This document shows, one piece after another, positions 52,440-61,738 of a DNA stretch of 64,000 bases. The position numbers were made by a program, and so were the translations under genes. The stretch comes from Algiphilus aromaticivorans DG1253 (GTDB lineage Bacteria; Pseudomonadota; Gammaproteobacteria; Nevskiales; Nevskiaceae): contig NZ_JPOG01000001.1 in the NCBI RefSeq assembly GCF_000733765.1, positions 3,606,501 to 3,670,500 on the forward strand, given 5' to 3'. Every line of letters starts with the position of its first letter. Position 1 is the stretch's first letter. A model generated the notes under the pieces. It saw nothing but the letters and a program-made list of their open reading frames with translations. It did not search any database and was not told the origin of the DNA.

Positions 52440-55400
52440 ATGCACCGCTTAGGTCTGAAATACATCGCTGCAGCCGCTCTCGCCTGCTTTGCCGCCACGG
52501 CGGCCGCGGACGACGAGCTCGTCATCTATGCCTTCGACGATGGCCTGCCGGCAACCGGCGCCATCGTGGTGCTCGACGGTGACAAGCGGCAGCCTGTCGA
52601 TGAAAGCGGCGAAGTGGTTTTCGACCTCTCCGCGGGGCAGCACAGCGTCGCGGTCACCAAGGGCGGGACGACCCTTCACAGCTTCAACTTCTCGTCGGCC
52701 CAGGGACAGTTGGTCGACATCAACGTTGCGCTTCGGGACGACGCCGATCCGCAGGTTTCCGTCGAGCGCTACTTCGAGACCGAGACGGCGCGCGACCGCG
52801 CACAGGCCCCGAAGGGCTCCGTGATCGGCACGTTGCGCCTGGGCGGATCCGTGTTGCCGCGCGCCGAGCTACGCATCAACGAGCGCGATACGACCGTCGA
52901 AGCCGACGGCAATGGCCGCTTCCGTGTCGAGTTGCCGAGAGGCATCTACGAACTGGAAATCACGCATCCCTCGCTGGAGTCTCCCGCTACCGAGTCGCTG
53001 CGTGTCGTCAGCGACATGGAAATCACGCAGAACATCAGGCTGGGTAGCCCGCAGCAGCGTGGCCCGGCCGCGACGGGAGCAATCGAGGAAGTGGTGGCCG
53101 TCGCAAAGTTCCGGCCTTCCGCCTTCGCCGAGAGCGAGCAGTTCTCCTCCAATGTGCTGGAGACCATCGGTCTCGAGCAGCTGTCCCGCTTCGGCGACTC
53201 CGACGTGGCGGCCTCGGTTGTGCGCGTGCCCAGCGTCACGGTGCAGGACAGCCGCTTCGTCTTCATCCGCGGCCTGGGCGGTCGCTACGTGACGACAACC
53301 CTCAACGGCGCCACGCTGCCCAGTACCGACCCCACCAAGCGCGAGGTTCCCCTCGATCTCTTCCCGTCCAACATCGTCAAGCAGCTGGACGTCAAGAAGA
53401 CCTTCCTGGCGGGCATGCCGGGCGAGAGCACCGGTGGCAATCTCGTCATCAATACCCGCACCTTCCCCGATGAGAGCTCGGGCAAGCTCTCCGTCTCGCT
53501 CGGCTATACCTCCGGACTGACCGGCCAGCGGGTAGACGCAGACCCCTTTCGATCGTCCACGGATTACTTCGGCTTCGACCGTGCCGAACGCGATGAGCCG
53601 GGCGGCGCAGAGGCCATTGCCGCGCTCTTCGACTGCTGCAGCGATCAGCTCAGCGCCGGCGAGCAGCAGCAGCTCGGGCGCATCGCCGGTGAGCTGATCA
53701 AGGACGGCTTCGATCTCGACACCGCGACTGCAGGGCCGGAGATCTCGATCGGCGGCAACTTCGGTGATGTGTACGACCTGCAGGGCATGGAGCTTGGCTT
53801 CTTTGTCGCGGGCAACTACAAGAATGGCTGGACGCAGAAGGACAAGGGCGTCCGTCGCACCTACAGCGCGGCGGGCGACGTGCTCGATGACTTCGAGTTC
53901 CGGGAATCCAACTTCAACGTCGAGGCCAGCGGTCTGGCCGCCCTGGGCCTGAACGTTGGCGACAGCAGTTATCAGGCCAACACCCTGGTTTCCCGCTCCA
54001 CCGACAATCGCGTTCGTGTCTCCGAAGGCATCGACGGCGACGAGTTCCAGCCCGCCTACAGCTACAGCATCGACTATGCCGAGCGCCAGTTCCTGTCGCA
54101 GCAGTTCGCGGGCGAGCACCTCATTGGTCCGGCCGGCGATCTGGTCGCCAATTGGCAGGTGACCGGAAGCCAGGCGACGCGCTACGCACCGGACCGACGC
54201 GAAGTCCGCTTCAGCCGCGTCGGCGATGAAGAGAATTTCCGCCTCGAGGTGCCCGAGCTGGTGCGCCGCTACGACGATCTGGTGGACAACAACGTCGACG
54301 CCTCCGCGGATCTCGAGTACATCTTCGACAGCGCGCTCGGCGAGTCCACCCTGCAGGGCGGCTTCCAGGTCATCAGCCGCGAGCGCGACTCGGAGTCCTC
54401 CAGCTACGGCTTCCAGGGCGGCCAGAATGTCGATGATCTCAACGTCGCCCCCAACCGGCGGGTTGATGACGTCATCAACTCCGACAACATCACCGGCGAT
54501 ACCGGCACCGGCTACACCTTCCAGGACAAGACGCTGGAGAGCGACAGCTACGAGGCCGAACTGGAGCTCAACAGCCTCTTCCTCTCCTACGGGCTGCGCT
54601 TCCTGAACGATTTCCAGGTGATTGCCGGCGCTCGCTACGAGGCCTACGAGCAGACGACGGATACCAACGAAGTGCTCAGCGGCGATCCGCTCACCTCGCG
54701 CATCGACGACGACGTGCTGTTGCCGAGCCTCAGCTTCAACTGGGACATCACCCAGGACCAGAAGCTGCGCCTGGCCGCGACCAAGACCGTATCGCGCCCC
54801 GACTTCAAGGAAACCTCGAACGCCACCTTCTACGACCCGCAGTTCGACTTCCGCGTACGCGGCAATCCCCTGCTTGAGGTCTCCGAGGTCATCAACCTGG
54901 ACGGGCGCTGGGAGCTGTACTGGTCCGAGCAGGAGAGCGTCAGCGTCGCGCTGTTCTACAAGGACATCGACAGCCCCATCGAGCGGGTATTGCAGCGCGC
55001 CTCCGGCACGGCAGGCAATTCGCGCACCTTCCGCAATGGCGAATCCGCCGAGATCTACGGCGTCGAGGTCGATGGTCGTCGTGACTTCGCGCTCGGCGAG
55101 AGCGCCGCTCGCAACATCTTCGTCGCCCTCAACGCCAGCCTGATCGAGTCCGAGATTCAGTTGCAGTCCGGCGAGTCCCGGAAGCTCCAGGGTCAGCCCG
55201 ACTACACCTTCAATTTTGTCCTGGGCTACGACGACTTCGCATCGAAGTATCGCCAGGAGATCACGGCGCTACTCAATCAATCCGGCGAAACCATCGTCGA
55301 CGTCGGTCTTACCGACGCCCTCGACGACATCGTCGAAGAGCCGCGGCTGAGTCTGGATCTCAACTACAAGATCTTTCTCAGCGAAAACCTCGCCATCAAG

Positions 55401-55514
55401 GCAAAGGCGAGAAATCTTCTGAACGCCGAGGTGGAGTTCACCCAGGGCGGCAAGGTGTTCCAGAAGTACGAAGAAGGTGTGGAGCTGGAAGCGGGCATCG
55501 ATTGGAGCTTTTAG
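52440..55514 (+). CDS. TonB-dependent receptor with carboxypeptidase-regulatory-like N-terminus
   Basis: 1024 residues from ATG 52440 (SD AGAGG). Signal peptide about 1-23; two beta-sandwich regions (about 24-105 and 120-200) of the carboxypeptidase-regulatory/TonB-accessory type; TonB box-like IEEVVAVAKF at about 215; plug domain (VPSVTVQDSRFVFIRGLGGR, LDLFPSNIVKQLDVKKTF, GESTGGNLVINTRTFP); then a 22-strand barrel (about 370-1024) ending in an aromatic residue (VELEAGIDWSF). Pho boxes upstream and a beta-helix lipoprotein downstream suggest uptake of a phosphorus-rich ligand; the ligand itself is unknown. Confidence 0.93.
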   Translation: MHRLGLKYIAAAALACFAATAAADDELVIYAFDDGLPATGAIVVLDGDKRQPVDESGEVVFDLSAGQHSVAVTKGGTTLHSFNFSSAQGQLVDINVALRDDADPQVSVERYFETETARDRAQAPKGSVIGTLRLGGSVLPRAELRINERDTTVEADGNGRFRVELPRGIYELEITHPSLESPATESLRVVSDMEITQNIRLGSPQQRGPAATGAIEEVVAVAKFRPSAFAESEQFSSNVLETIGLEQLSRFGDSDVAASVVRVPSVTVQDSRFVFIRGLGGRYVTTTLNGATLPSTDPTKREVPLDLFPSNIVKQLDVKKTFLAGMPGESTGGNLVINTRTFPDESSGKLSVSLGYTSGLTGQRVDADPFRSSTDYFGFDRAERDEPGGAEAIAALFDCCSDQLSAGEQQQLGRIAGELIKDGFDLDTATAGPEISIGGNFGDVYDLQGMELGFFVAGNYKNGWTQKDKGVRRTYSAAGDVLDDFEFRESNFNVEASGLAALGLNVGDSSYQANTLVSRSTDNRVRVSEGIDGDEFQPAYSYSIDYAERQFLSQQFAGEHLIGPAGDLVANWQVTGSQATRYAPDRREVRFSRVGDEENFRLEVPELVRRYDDLVDNNVDASADLEYIFDSALGESTLQGGFQVISRERDSESSSYGFQGGQNVDDLNVAPNRRVDDVINSDNITGDTGTGYTFQDKTLESDSYEAELELNSLFLSYGLRFLNDFQVIAGARYEAYEQTTDTNEVLSGDPLTSRIDDDVLLPSLSFNWDITQDQKLRLAATKTVSRPDFKETSNATFYDPQFDFRVRGNPLLEVSEVINLDGRWELYWSEQESVSVALFYKDIDSPIERVLQRASGTAGNSRTFRNGESAEIYGVEVDGRRDFALGESAARNIFVALNASLIESEIQLQSGESRKLQGQPDYTFNFVLGYDDFASKYRQEITALLNQSGETIVDVGLTDALDDIVEEPRLSLDLNYKIFLSENLAIKAKARNLLNAEVEFTQGGKVFQKYEEGVELEAGIDWSF

Positions 55515-55570
55515 CGCAAGCACGGTGCGTTACTTACGCAGACTGACTCAATGAAACCTACGGAGTTCTT

Positions 55571-56998
55571 ATGAAGTTCAACAAGCTACTGCTGACCACA
55601 GTGATTATGGGAGGCGCGTTGGGTGGCCTGTACGGTTGCACCGAGGGCGACGAAACCTCCATTCTCATCGAGGGCGATGAAAACCCAAGCAACCCGGGTA
55701 ATGGGAACGGGAACGGCCAGATCTCAAGCTGCCCCGGTTGGACCGACCCGCAGCCTCAGCGCAACGGTACGGATGTGTGCGAGCTGCCGAGCGAGATTCT
55801 TCAGGATCGCACGCTGACGGCCGATACGATCTGGCGCATGGACGGTCGCGTTACCGTCGGCAACGGCAACCAGCTGATGTCGGAGAATGAAGGCACGCTG
55901 GAGAGCGGCGATGCCGTCCTCAACGTGACGCTGACCGTGCAGCCGGGCACGCAGATCATCGGCGCGCAGGGTGAGTTCGCCAACATGATCATCACCCGCG
56001 GCTCGGAGATCATCGCCGACGGTACCGCCCAGGACCCGATCATCTTCTCGTCGGAAGACGAGGGTTTCGAGGGTTCGGGAGAGTTCGGCGGCCTGATCCT
56101 GCACGGCTACGGCATTCACAACCAGTGTCCGGATACCGGTGCCTGCAATATCGACTCCGAGGGTGAGTCCGGCTTCGCTGGCGGCAACACCGCCGACGAC
56201 AGCAGCGGTGTGCTGCGCTACGTCATCGTCGCCGAGGGCGGCTTCGAGTTCGCCACCGGCAACGAGATCAACGGCATCTCGCTGGTCGGCGTCGGTTCGG
56301 GGACCGAGATGGAGTACATCCAGGTCCAGGGCAACTCCGACGACGGTATCGAGTTCTATGGCGGCGATGTCAACGTCAAGTACCTCGTACTCACCGACAA
56401 TCTCGACGACTCGGTCGACTGGGACGAAGGCTTCCAGGGCAATCTGCAATACGTGATCGCCCGACAGTCGCAGAACAGCGAAGGCAACGCCGGCGAGTTC
56501 GACACCGAGGGCGCCCCGCTGCGCCTCTCCAAGCCGACGATCGCTAACGCTACCTTCATCGGTGCCGGTGCGCAGGATGTGCTGCATGTGCTGAAGGCGG
56601 CCTCCGGCGGCTTGTTCCACAACACGGTGATGACCTGGACCGATGGCCCCACCGGCAAGAGCTGCGTCAGTGTCCAGGGTTCCGGAGCAGAGCAGAACGT
56701 CAATGACGGTGCGATCGTCTACAACAACGTCATCGCCGATTGCGAAACCTTTGCCAATGTCTCCATCCCGATGGAGACCGTCGACATGGTCCCGGCCGAT
56801 CTCAACGATCTCTACGCCTCCCAGGCTGCCGAGGCCCAGCTCGCCGAGGCCATCGACTGGACCGAGATCAACGGCACCTATCCGGAGAGCGTGGCGGACG
56901 CGGATTACCTCGACGAGACCGATTACGTCGGCGCCGTCGACCCGAACGCCTCCTCGGCCTGGTACGAGGGCTGGATTCTCGAGGGCACCCTGCCCTGA
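55571..56998 (+). CDS. Beta-helix surface lipoprotein, partner of the receptor
   Basis: 475 residues. Signal peptide with a probable lipobox LYGC (Cys 23), a Gly/Asn linker (GNGNGNGQ), then a right-handed parallel beta-helix-like body: repeating short strands with V/I/L-G/N turns (MIITRGSEIIADGTAQDPI, EFGGLILHGYG, NSDDGIEFYGGDVNVKYLVL, DDSVDWDEGFQGNLQYVI). Acidic and Ca-like Asp/Asn loops. It starts 56 bp after the receptor and is followed by the only strong terminator, so the two form one operon. Similar proteins accompany TonB receptors in Caulobacter- and Alteromonas-type genomes; binding role inferred. Confidence 0.82.
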   Translation: MKFNKLLLTTVIMGGALGGLYGCTEGDETSILIEGDENPSNPGNGNGNGQISSCPGWTDPQPQRNGTDVCELPSEILQDRTLTADTIWRMDGRVTVGNGNQLMSENEGTLESGDAVLNVTLTVQPGTQIIGAQGEFANMIITRGSEIIADGTAQDPIIFSSEDEGFEGSGEFGGLILHGYGIHNQCPDTGACNIDSEGESGFAGGNTADDSSGVLRYVIVAEGGFEFATGNEINGISLVGVGSGTEMEYIQVQGNSDDGIEFYGGDVNVKYLVLTDNLDDSVDWDEGFQGNLQYVIARQSQNSEGNAGEFDTEGAPLRLSKPTIANATFIGAGAQDVLHVLKAASGGLFHNTVMTWTDGPTGKSCVSVQGSGAEQNVNDGAIVYNNVIADCETFANVSIPMETVDMVPADLNDLYASQAAEAQLAEAIDWTEINGTYPESVADADYLDETDYVGAVDPNASSAWYEGWILEGTLP

Positions 56999-57054
56999 TC
57001 TGAGGTATCGGTACTTCTGCGCCGGCCCTTCGGGGCCGCGCAACAAGCACCTCA

Positions 57055-57085
57055 GGGAGCGGCCGTTCGCGGCCGCTCCCTTTTT
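57055..57085 (+). terminator. Rho-independent terminator of the receptor/lipoprotein operon
   Basis: Perfect 11-bp stem (GGGAGCGGCCG at 57055-57065, CGGCCGCTCCC at 57070-57080) with a TTCG tetraloop and TTTTT. A smaller GGCCC-TTCG-GGGCC hairpin lies upstream at 57023-57036. Confidence 0.92.
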
Positions 57086-57873
57086 CTTTGGTTCTTCGCA
57101 AATTCCCGTGGAGCTTCCCAGCGTGAGGCAATCGCATTGGCCCTCAGCCCATCTCTCTGATGGAGTGGAGGTGGCGATGGACCGGAGACGCTGCAGAAGC
57201 TAGATGGCCGGCTGGGCTATCGGCTGGAGCCGGCGGACTGGATTATCGTTGGTCGCATGGGCGGTCCGAATTACCAGCAGCAATAGCTTTCAGGCGCGAA
57301 AGTGAGCGTCCAGATCCGGCCCCGCCTATTGGGGACGGAGCCCTTTGCGTCTTGAGGGCGGTGTGGTCGCTTGACAGCCGCTCCCACGGGGCGCTTTGTG
57401 GCAGGGGCTTCGGAACATCTCGCAGCCCTGCGGCATCAGCGCACTGGCTGCGCAGCACAAGATTCACGTCCTCAAAGTCAGTACCCTCCGCGAGAGTAGC
57501 TCGCTGGTCGATGTCGCCAGTCTGCAGAGTCTCTGCATTCGTCTCTGTAGGGCTTGGGTCTGACTCTTCTCATCGATACATAGTACCGGTGCGCACTATG
57601 CCAGATACACATATAGCTCCACACCATAGCGTATCGTCCCGACGAAGAACGGACCAGTTGGTAGTTTGAAGCTCTTGGTACGGTGCGGCCGCAGCCCGAA
57701 CAGGGTCAGGTGGCGATGGACGGTGATGGGCAGAAGGTTCTGCCGCTTCGGCTAACGTTCAGCGGTAAGCGCACACGAGCTGAGTCCAGCTCACGTCATT
57801 TTGGCAGTGTGGTTCATTGCGGCGTCACACTCCCGAGCTAGCCTCAACCGACCACCTACAGTGGAGTACGGTA
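57086..57873. other. Intergenic region with possible gene remnants
   Basis: About 790 bp without a supportable gene. One frame around 57187-57285 reads LQKLDGRLGYRLEPADW and stops at a TAG, looking like a short C-terminal remnant of unknown family; another around 57468-57540 has leucine-repeat-like LRESSSLVDVASLQSL. From about 57540 the GC content drops, marking the left side of a compositionally different segment that carries the subtilisin gene. Confidence 0.35.
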
Positions 57874-59148
57874 ATGACGCAGCAGCCCTTTATCTTTCCG
57901 CGCTTAATCTGCTTTGCCTTCGCGCTCTTGACGGTGCTAGGCAGCCCCGCAGTCGCGGGCGAACTTCACGGCCTTTCCGCGCCTGACCGCATTGAAGGTA
58001 AGTTCATCGTAGTCCTTAATGAAGACGCCCCCAGTGCATTTGGGCGTATACGCGACATTGGCCAAGAGGAGGTTCGTGAACTTTCCAAAACAATGGCCGA
58101 TGAATTTGAACTTCGTACCGAATGGGTGTACGGCGTTGCAGCTAAAGGCTTCTCAGCTTCAATGAGTGAGGAAAAAGCGCGGCGCCTCAGCAAAGATCCG
58201 CGGGTCAAGTACGTCGAGGTGGATAAGCTCGCACGCGGTAGCGGGGCGCAATCTAATCCTGGATTCGCGCTGGATCGTATCGATCAGCAAACTGGGACCA
58301 ATAATTCTTATATCTATGACAATGATGGGCGTGGCGTGACCGCGTATGTGATTGACAGCGGAGTGCGCGTCAGTCATTCGGAGTTCGCGCCCGGCACCGG
58401 GCAACATACCCAACGGGTATGGCCCGCCTTCACAGCCATTGATGATGCGTATGGACTGAATGACTGTGCTGGGCACGGGACTGCAGTGGCATCTGTGATC
58501 GGGGGCGTCACTTCCGGTGTCGCAAAAGCGATTCCAATGCGCTCGTATCGGGTTTGGGGTTGTGATAATCAAGGCCCGGTGTCCGGAATTATTGCAGCCG
58601 TCAATGAGGTTGCTCTTCATTATGTAGACGAGACCGTTCCGCGCGCTGGTATTGTGAATATGAGCCTTGGTGTCGCTAGTGGCTCCATGGCGCTGGACGA
58701 GGCGGTTCAGGATGCCATTGATGACGAACTGACGAACGGGCAATATCCGTTGACTTTTGTCACGTCGCTGGGCAATGACAATTCGGGAGCGTGCTCTTCT
58801 TCACCGGGAGGAACGGTTTACGATGCGATCGGAGTCGGCGCAACGGATCAGGCGGACGCCCGTGCCAACTTTTCGAACTTTGGACTCTGTTTGGACGTTT
58901 TCGCGCCAGGGGTGAACGTCCGAGCAGCCAGCCACCTGTCAGATACAGGGTTTAGCTATTGGAGCGGAACATCGTTCTCTGCGCCACTGGTCGCGGGAGC
59001 GGCCGCGTTATACCTCCATGTGCATGGCCATTTGACATCGCCCGCCCAGGTGGAGCAGTTCATAGAGAACAATGCTACAACCAACGTGGTTACCAACCCG
59101 GGTAATTGGTTGACACCGAATCGATTCTTGTATAGCCGATTGAATTGA
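57874..59148 (+). CDS. Secreted subtilisin-like (S8, proteinase K type) protease
   Basis: 424 residues from ATG 57874. Signal peptide (about 10-33), inhibitor I9 propeptide (about 45-125; GKFIVVLNEDAPSAF, GVAAKGFSASMSEEKARRL), catalytic triad D161 (VIDSGV), H201 (GHGTAVAS) and S367 (GTSFSAP), oxyanion Asn in SLGND. Extracellular peptidase. Codon usage and GC are visibly lower than in neighbours, suggesting recent transfer; it interrupts the receptor and motor genes of the proposed Pho locus. Confidence 0.93.
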   Translation: MTQQPFIFPRLICFAFALLTVLGSPAVAGELHGLSAPDRIEGKFIVVLNEDAPSAFGRIRDIGQEEVRELSKTMADEFELRTEWVYGVAAKGFSASMSEEKARRLSKDPRVKYVEVDKLARGSGAQSNPGFALDRIDQQTGTNNSYIYDNDGRGVTAYVIDSGVRVSHSEFAPGTGQHTQRVWPAFTAIDDAYGLNDCAGHGTAVASVIGGVTSGVAKAIPMRSYRVWGCDNQGPVSGIIAAVNEVALHYVDETVPRAGIVNMSLGVASGSMALDEAVQDAIDDELTNGQYPLTFVTSLGNDNSGACSSSPGGTVYDAIGVGATDQADARANFSNFGLCLDVFAPGVNVRAASHLSDTGFSYWSGTSFSAPLVAGAAALYLHVHGHLTSPAQVEQFIENNATTNVVTNPGNWLTPNRFLYSRLN

Positions 59149-60066
59149 TCGACGTTGTCCAATTCTCAATTGCCGATCTGTCTGTCCGGTTTTGCTCCGG
59201 TGGAATAGTATGTGCAACATCGTTGCTTTCCGCAGGAGATGGCGGTGATTTTGCGGCCGGCAGGTGGCAATGAGCGTCAACAGGCGATCAGCCTAATAGA
59301 AGCTCCAAACGCGGCGATTCTCTGCAATTCGTGGCCGGGTAGCATATGAGGTATCTGTCTGGCCCCGGATGACTACATTGCTCGTGATAGGCGCCTGATG
59401 AGCCATGAGGTGCTCGCAGATGTTTGAGCAAGACGGGAGAAAAATCCGGGATGCTGCTGAGCCTGCATAATGACGCGACGATCCCGGCGATACGTTCGGT
59501 GCAAGCAAGATGCTTGACAAGGGGAGCCCGGCGACAGCCGTGCTCCCCTTCTTTCTTGGTCCATCGTTACCGTCACAACGATCAGCGTGGCAGGGCGGTT
59601 CGTGCTTTTACGCGAGCGCCAGGGCCTGCGCCGGTGACGTAGGGGTTGCTCGACCGCGGTGGTGGCGGGAGCGTTGGTGCATCGCCAGAGGACGCGTCGC
59701 ACGCGCAAGCAGCAAGTCCAGGTTGAGGACATATCCGCAAGAAGTGCTTGCGGGCGTTCATGACAGAATATGCCCGCTGCCAGTTTCGTGGCGAGTGGAG
59801 CGAGAGATCTTGGCGTAGCGCCCTCATGTTGGCCTTCGACCCATCTCTCCGACATCGTGAAAGAGAGGTTGCACTCCCTTATCCCCGGCGGGGAGAAGAG
59901 CCGGGGATAAGGGGCCGCGCGTAGCGCGGTGGCATTGGCGCGATCCGCTCGGCTGACGACGGTACCGCCCCACTCATTCTCTCTCCCGTGGAAGTGGGCG
60001 AGACGGCATCAAGGATCATGCCCAGTATGAGGTCGTCGCCTACCGGTAGCTGACCCATGGAGATGA
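59149..60066. other. Intergenic region with hairpins, no gene
   Basis: About 920 bp; no frame here resembles a protein. A 9-bp hairpin (59519-59527/59542-59550) followed by CTTTCTT may terminate transcription from the left. A perfect 12-bp inverted repeat lies at 59877-59888/59901-59912 (CCTTATCCCCGG/CCGGGGATAAGG), next to sequence of the CTCTCCC/GGGAGA type often seen in dispersed intergenic repeats. Low GC continues to about 59500. Confidence 0.4.
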
Positions 60067-60664
60067 TCAGATAGCCTGATCTTCTTCGTCTGCTGGCCCG
60101 ATCACGCCGCAGGCGACACCGTCGCAGGCGTCGCCGCTGGGTTGGCTCTTCAGGTCATCGGCCTCGGCATGAACGATCAGCGCCTTGCCCATGACCGAAT
60201 GCCTGCCGTTCAGTTGAAGGTGGGCGATCTCGAGGTCAACCGTGGCGCTCCCCTGCGCGTCGGCGGTGATATTGCCGAGGTCGCCGACGTGATGGCGATC
60301 GTCGCCGGGGGGCATCGTCGGGATTGAAATGCCCGCCGGCCGAGCCGCCGTCGGGTGCCGAGCAGTCGCCCTTGGCATGAATATGGAAGCCGTGCTTGCC
60401 CGCCGCCAGCCCCGTGAGCGTGCCGGTGATGCGAGTGTGCCCGTCATTGCGGGTGCGCAAGCGAATGCTGCCGCGCGCTTCGTTGCCCTGTGTCGGCATC
60501 AAGCGCGCACGGGCGACCTCCCCATCTGTCGTGGACTGGATGTCGGCACCTTCGCGGTCATCGGCAGCGCCGCTCGAAGGCGCGCCCACGTTTGCGTTGC
60601 CGCAGGCGGCAAGCGTGAGCGCGCTCAAAACCGCCAGCATCCTGCAGGTGTTCGCCTTGTACAT
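60067..60664 (-). pseudogene. sodC: sodC (Cu/Zn superoxide dismutase) with a one-base frameshift in a C6 run
   Basis: From ATG 60664 (SD AGGAGGG) a lipoprotein signal (LTLAAC) leads to the SodC fold: [11 protein letters not shown] and [10 protein letters not shown]. At a run of six C (minus strand, 60307-60312) the frame breaks; the rest of SodC ([40 protein letters not shown]) lies one frame over and stops at 60067. Five C would restore a 198-residue enzyme with all Cu/Zn histidines and the disulfide cysteines. This is a true mutation, a slippage switch, or a homopolymer sequencing error. Confidence 0.85.
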
Positions 60665-60857
60665 GATGGCCCTCCTGTTCGAAATGGGCATCGTTCCGCC
60701 AAGTGGCGGAGCACTCTGCATTGGAGCAGTACGGACTCAACGACGCCTGAGCTCGGTCGAGACGCGTACCCGTCGCGTCATGAAGTCGCAACAAGCTGAG
60801 GCGCGCGGCATTGCGTCTCGCATTCCTGCGCCGCGGGCGGAGCGATAGCTCGGCGCT

Positions 60858-60879
60858 TTGTCACGAAGTCGTCACAGAG
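60858..60879 (+). promoter_or_regulatory. Pho-box-like site upstream of the DUF3450-ExbBD operon
   Basis: TTGTCAC-GAAG followed by TCGTCAC-AGAG: the two GTCAC cores are exactly 11 bp apart. A -10-like TAAGAT (60886-60891) follows 6 bp later, near the usual PhoB promoter layout where the box replaces the -35. It is about 95 bp before the DUF3450 start. Confidence 0.7.
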
Positions 60880-60973
60880 CCTTCCTAAGATGCCCCGCGT
60901 CTGGCTCGCAGAGCGCCTTTGCTCGCGCGTGGCGCGGCGCCAATCCGCAACCGAATACGAGAGGCATGCAGGG

Positions 60974-61738
60974 ATGATCCGAAAGGCAACTGTGGGGAGC
61001 TTACTGCTCGCCGCCGCGCTGACAAGCGGCGCGGCTTGGGCGCAGTCGCTCGACGGCGCGCTCGACCGTGGCGTGCAGCGCACCGCGCAGGCGCAGAATC
61101 AGCAGGACAAGATCGACGAGGTCTTCGAGGAGACCCAGAAGCGCCTGCGCGAATACCAGGACGCGCAGAAGCAGATCGACAACCTGGAGGTCTATGTCGC
61201 CCAGCTCGAGCGGCAGGTGGCCAACCAGAACCGTGAACTCGACTCGATCAACGGCTCGCTGGAGAAGGTCACGCTCATCGAGCGCCAGGTGACGCCGCTG
61301 ATGCTGAAGATGGTGGATGGCCTGGAGCAGTTCGTCGAGCTCGACGTGCCCTTCCTGCTTGAAGAACGCCGCGACCGCGTCGAGCGCATCACGCAGCTCA
61401 TGGACAAGGCCAACGTCAGCGTCGCCGAGAAGTTCCGCGCCGTGACCGGTGCCTACCAGACCGAGATGGAGTACGGCCGCACGATCGAGGCCTACCGTGG
61501 CGTGCTGCCCGGCGAGGAGGGCCGCGAGGTCGACTTCCTGCGCTTCGGGCGCGTTGCGCTGGTCTACCAGACGCTGGATCAGACCGAGGTCGGCATGTGG
61601 AACCCGCAGACCGAGGAATGGGAGGAGCTGCCGCGCGAATATGTCGGCCAGATCACGCAGGGCATCCGCATCGCCCGCGAGCAGGCCGCGCCCGATCTCA
61701 TCCGTCTTCCCATCACGACCGCTGAGGCTGCCGAATGA
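60974..61738 (+). CDS. DUF3450 periplasmic coiled-coil protein of a TonB2-type system
   Basis: 254 residues from ATG 60974. Signal peptide ending GAAWA, then a long coiled coil (about 45-100) with heptads (QKQIDNLEVYVAQLERQVAN) and the DUF3450 C-terminal region (TLIERQVTPLMLKMVDGLEQ, FLRFGRVALVYQTLDQ). DUF3450 is the usual first gene of TtpC-ExbB2-ExbD2-TonB2 operons; required for function in Vibrio-type systems, mechanism unclear. Overlaps the next gene by 4 bp. Confidence 0.93.
   Translation: MIRKATVGSLLLAAALTSGAAWAQSLDGALDRGVQRTAQAQNQQDKIDEVFEETQKRLREYQDAQKQIDNLEVYVAQLERQVANQNRELDSINGSLEKVTLIERQVTPLMLKMVDGLEQFVELDVPFLLEERRDRVERITQLMDKANVSVAEKFRAVTGAYQTEMEYGRTIEAYRGVLPGEEGREVDFLRFGRVALVYQTLDQTEVGMWNPQTEEWEELPREYVGQITQGIRIAREQAAPDLIRLPITTAEAAE

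Noticed and set aside
57160-57669. 169-codon open frame between the lipoprotein and the subtilisin
   Set aside because: No SD, mixed composition across a GC boundary and no recognisable domain; short remnants in other frames look more protein-like.
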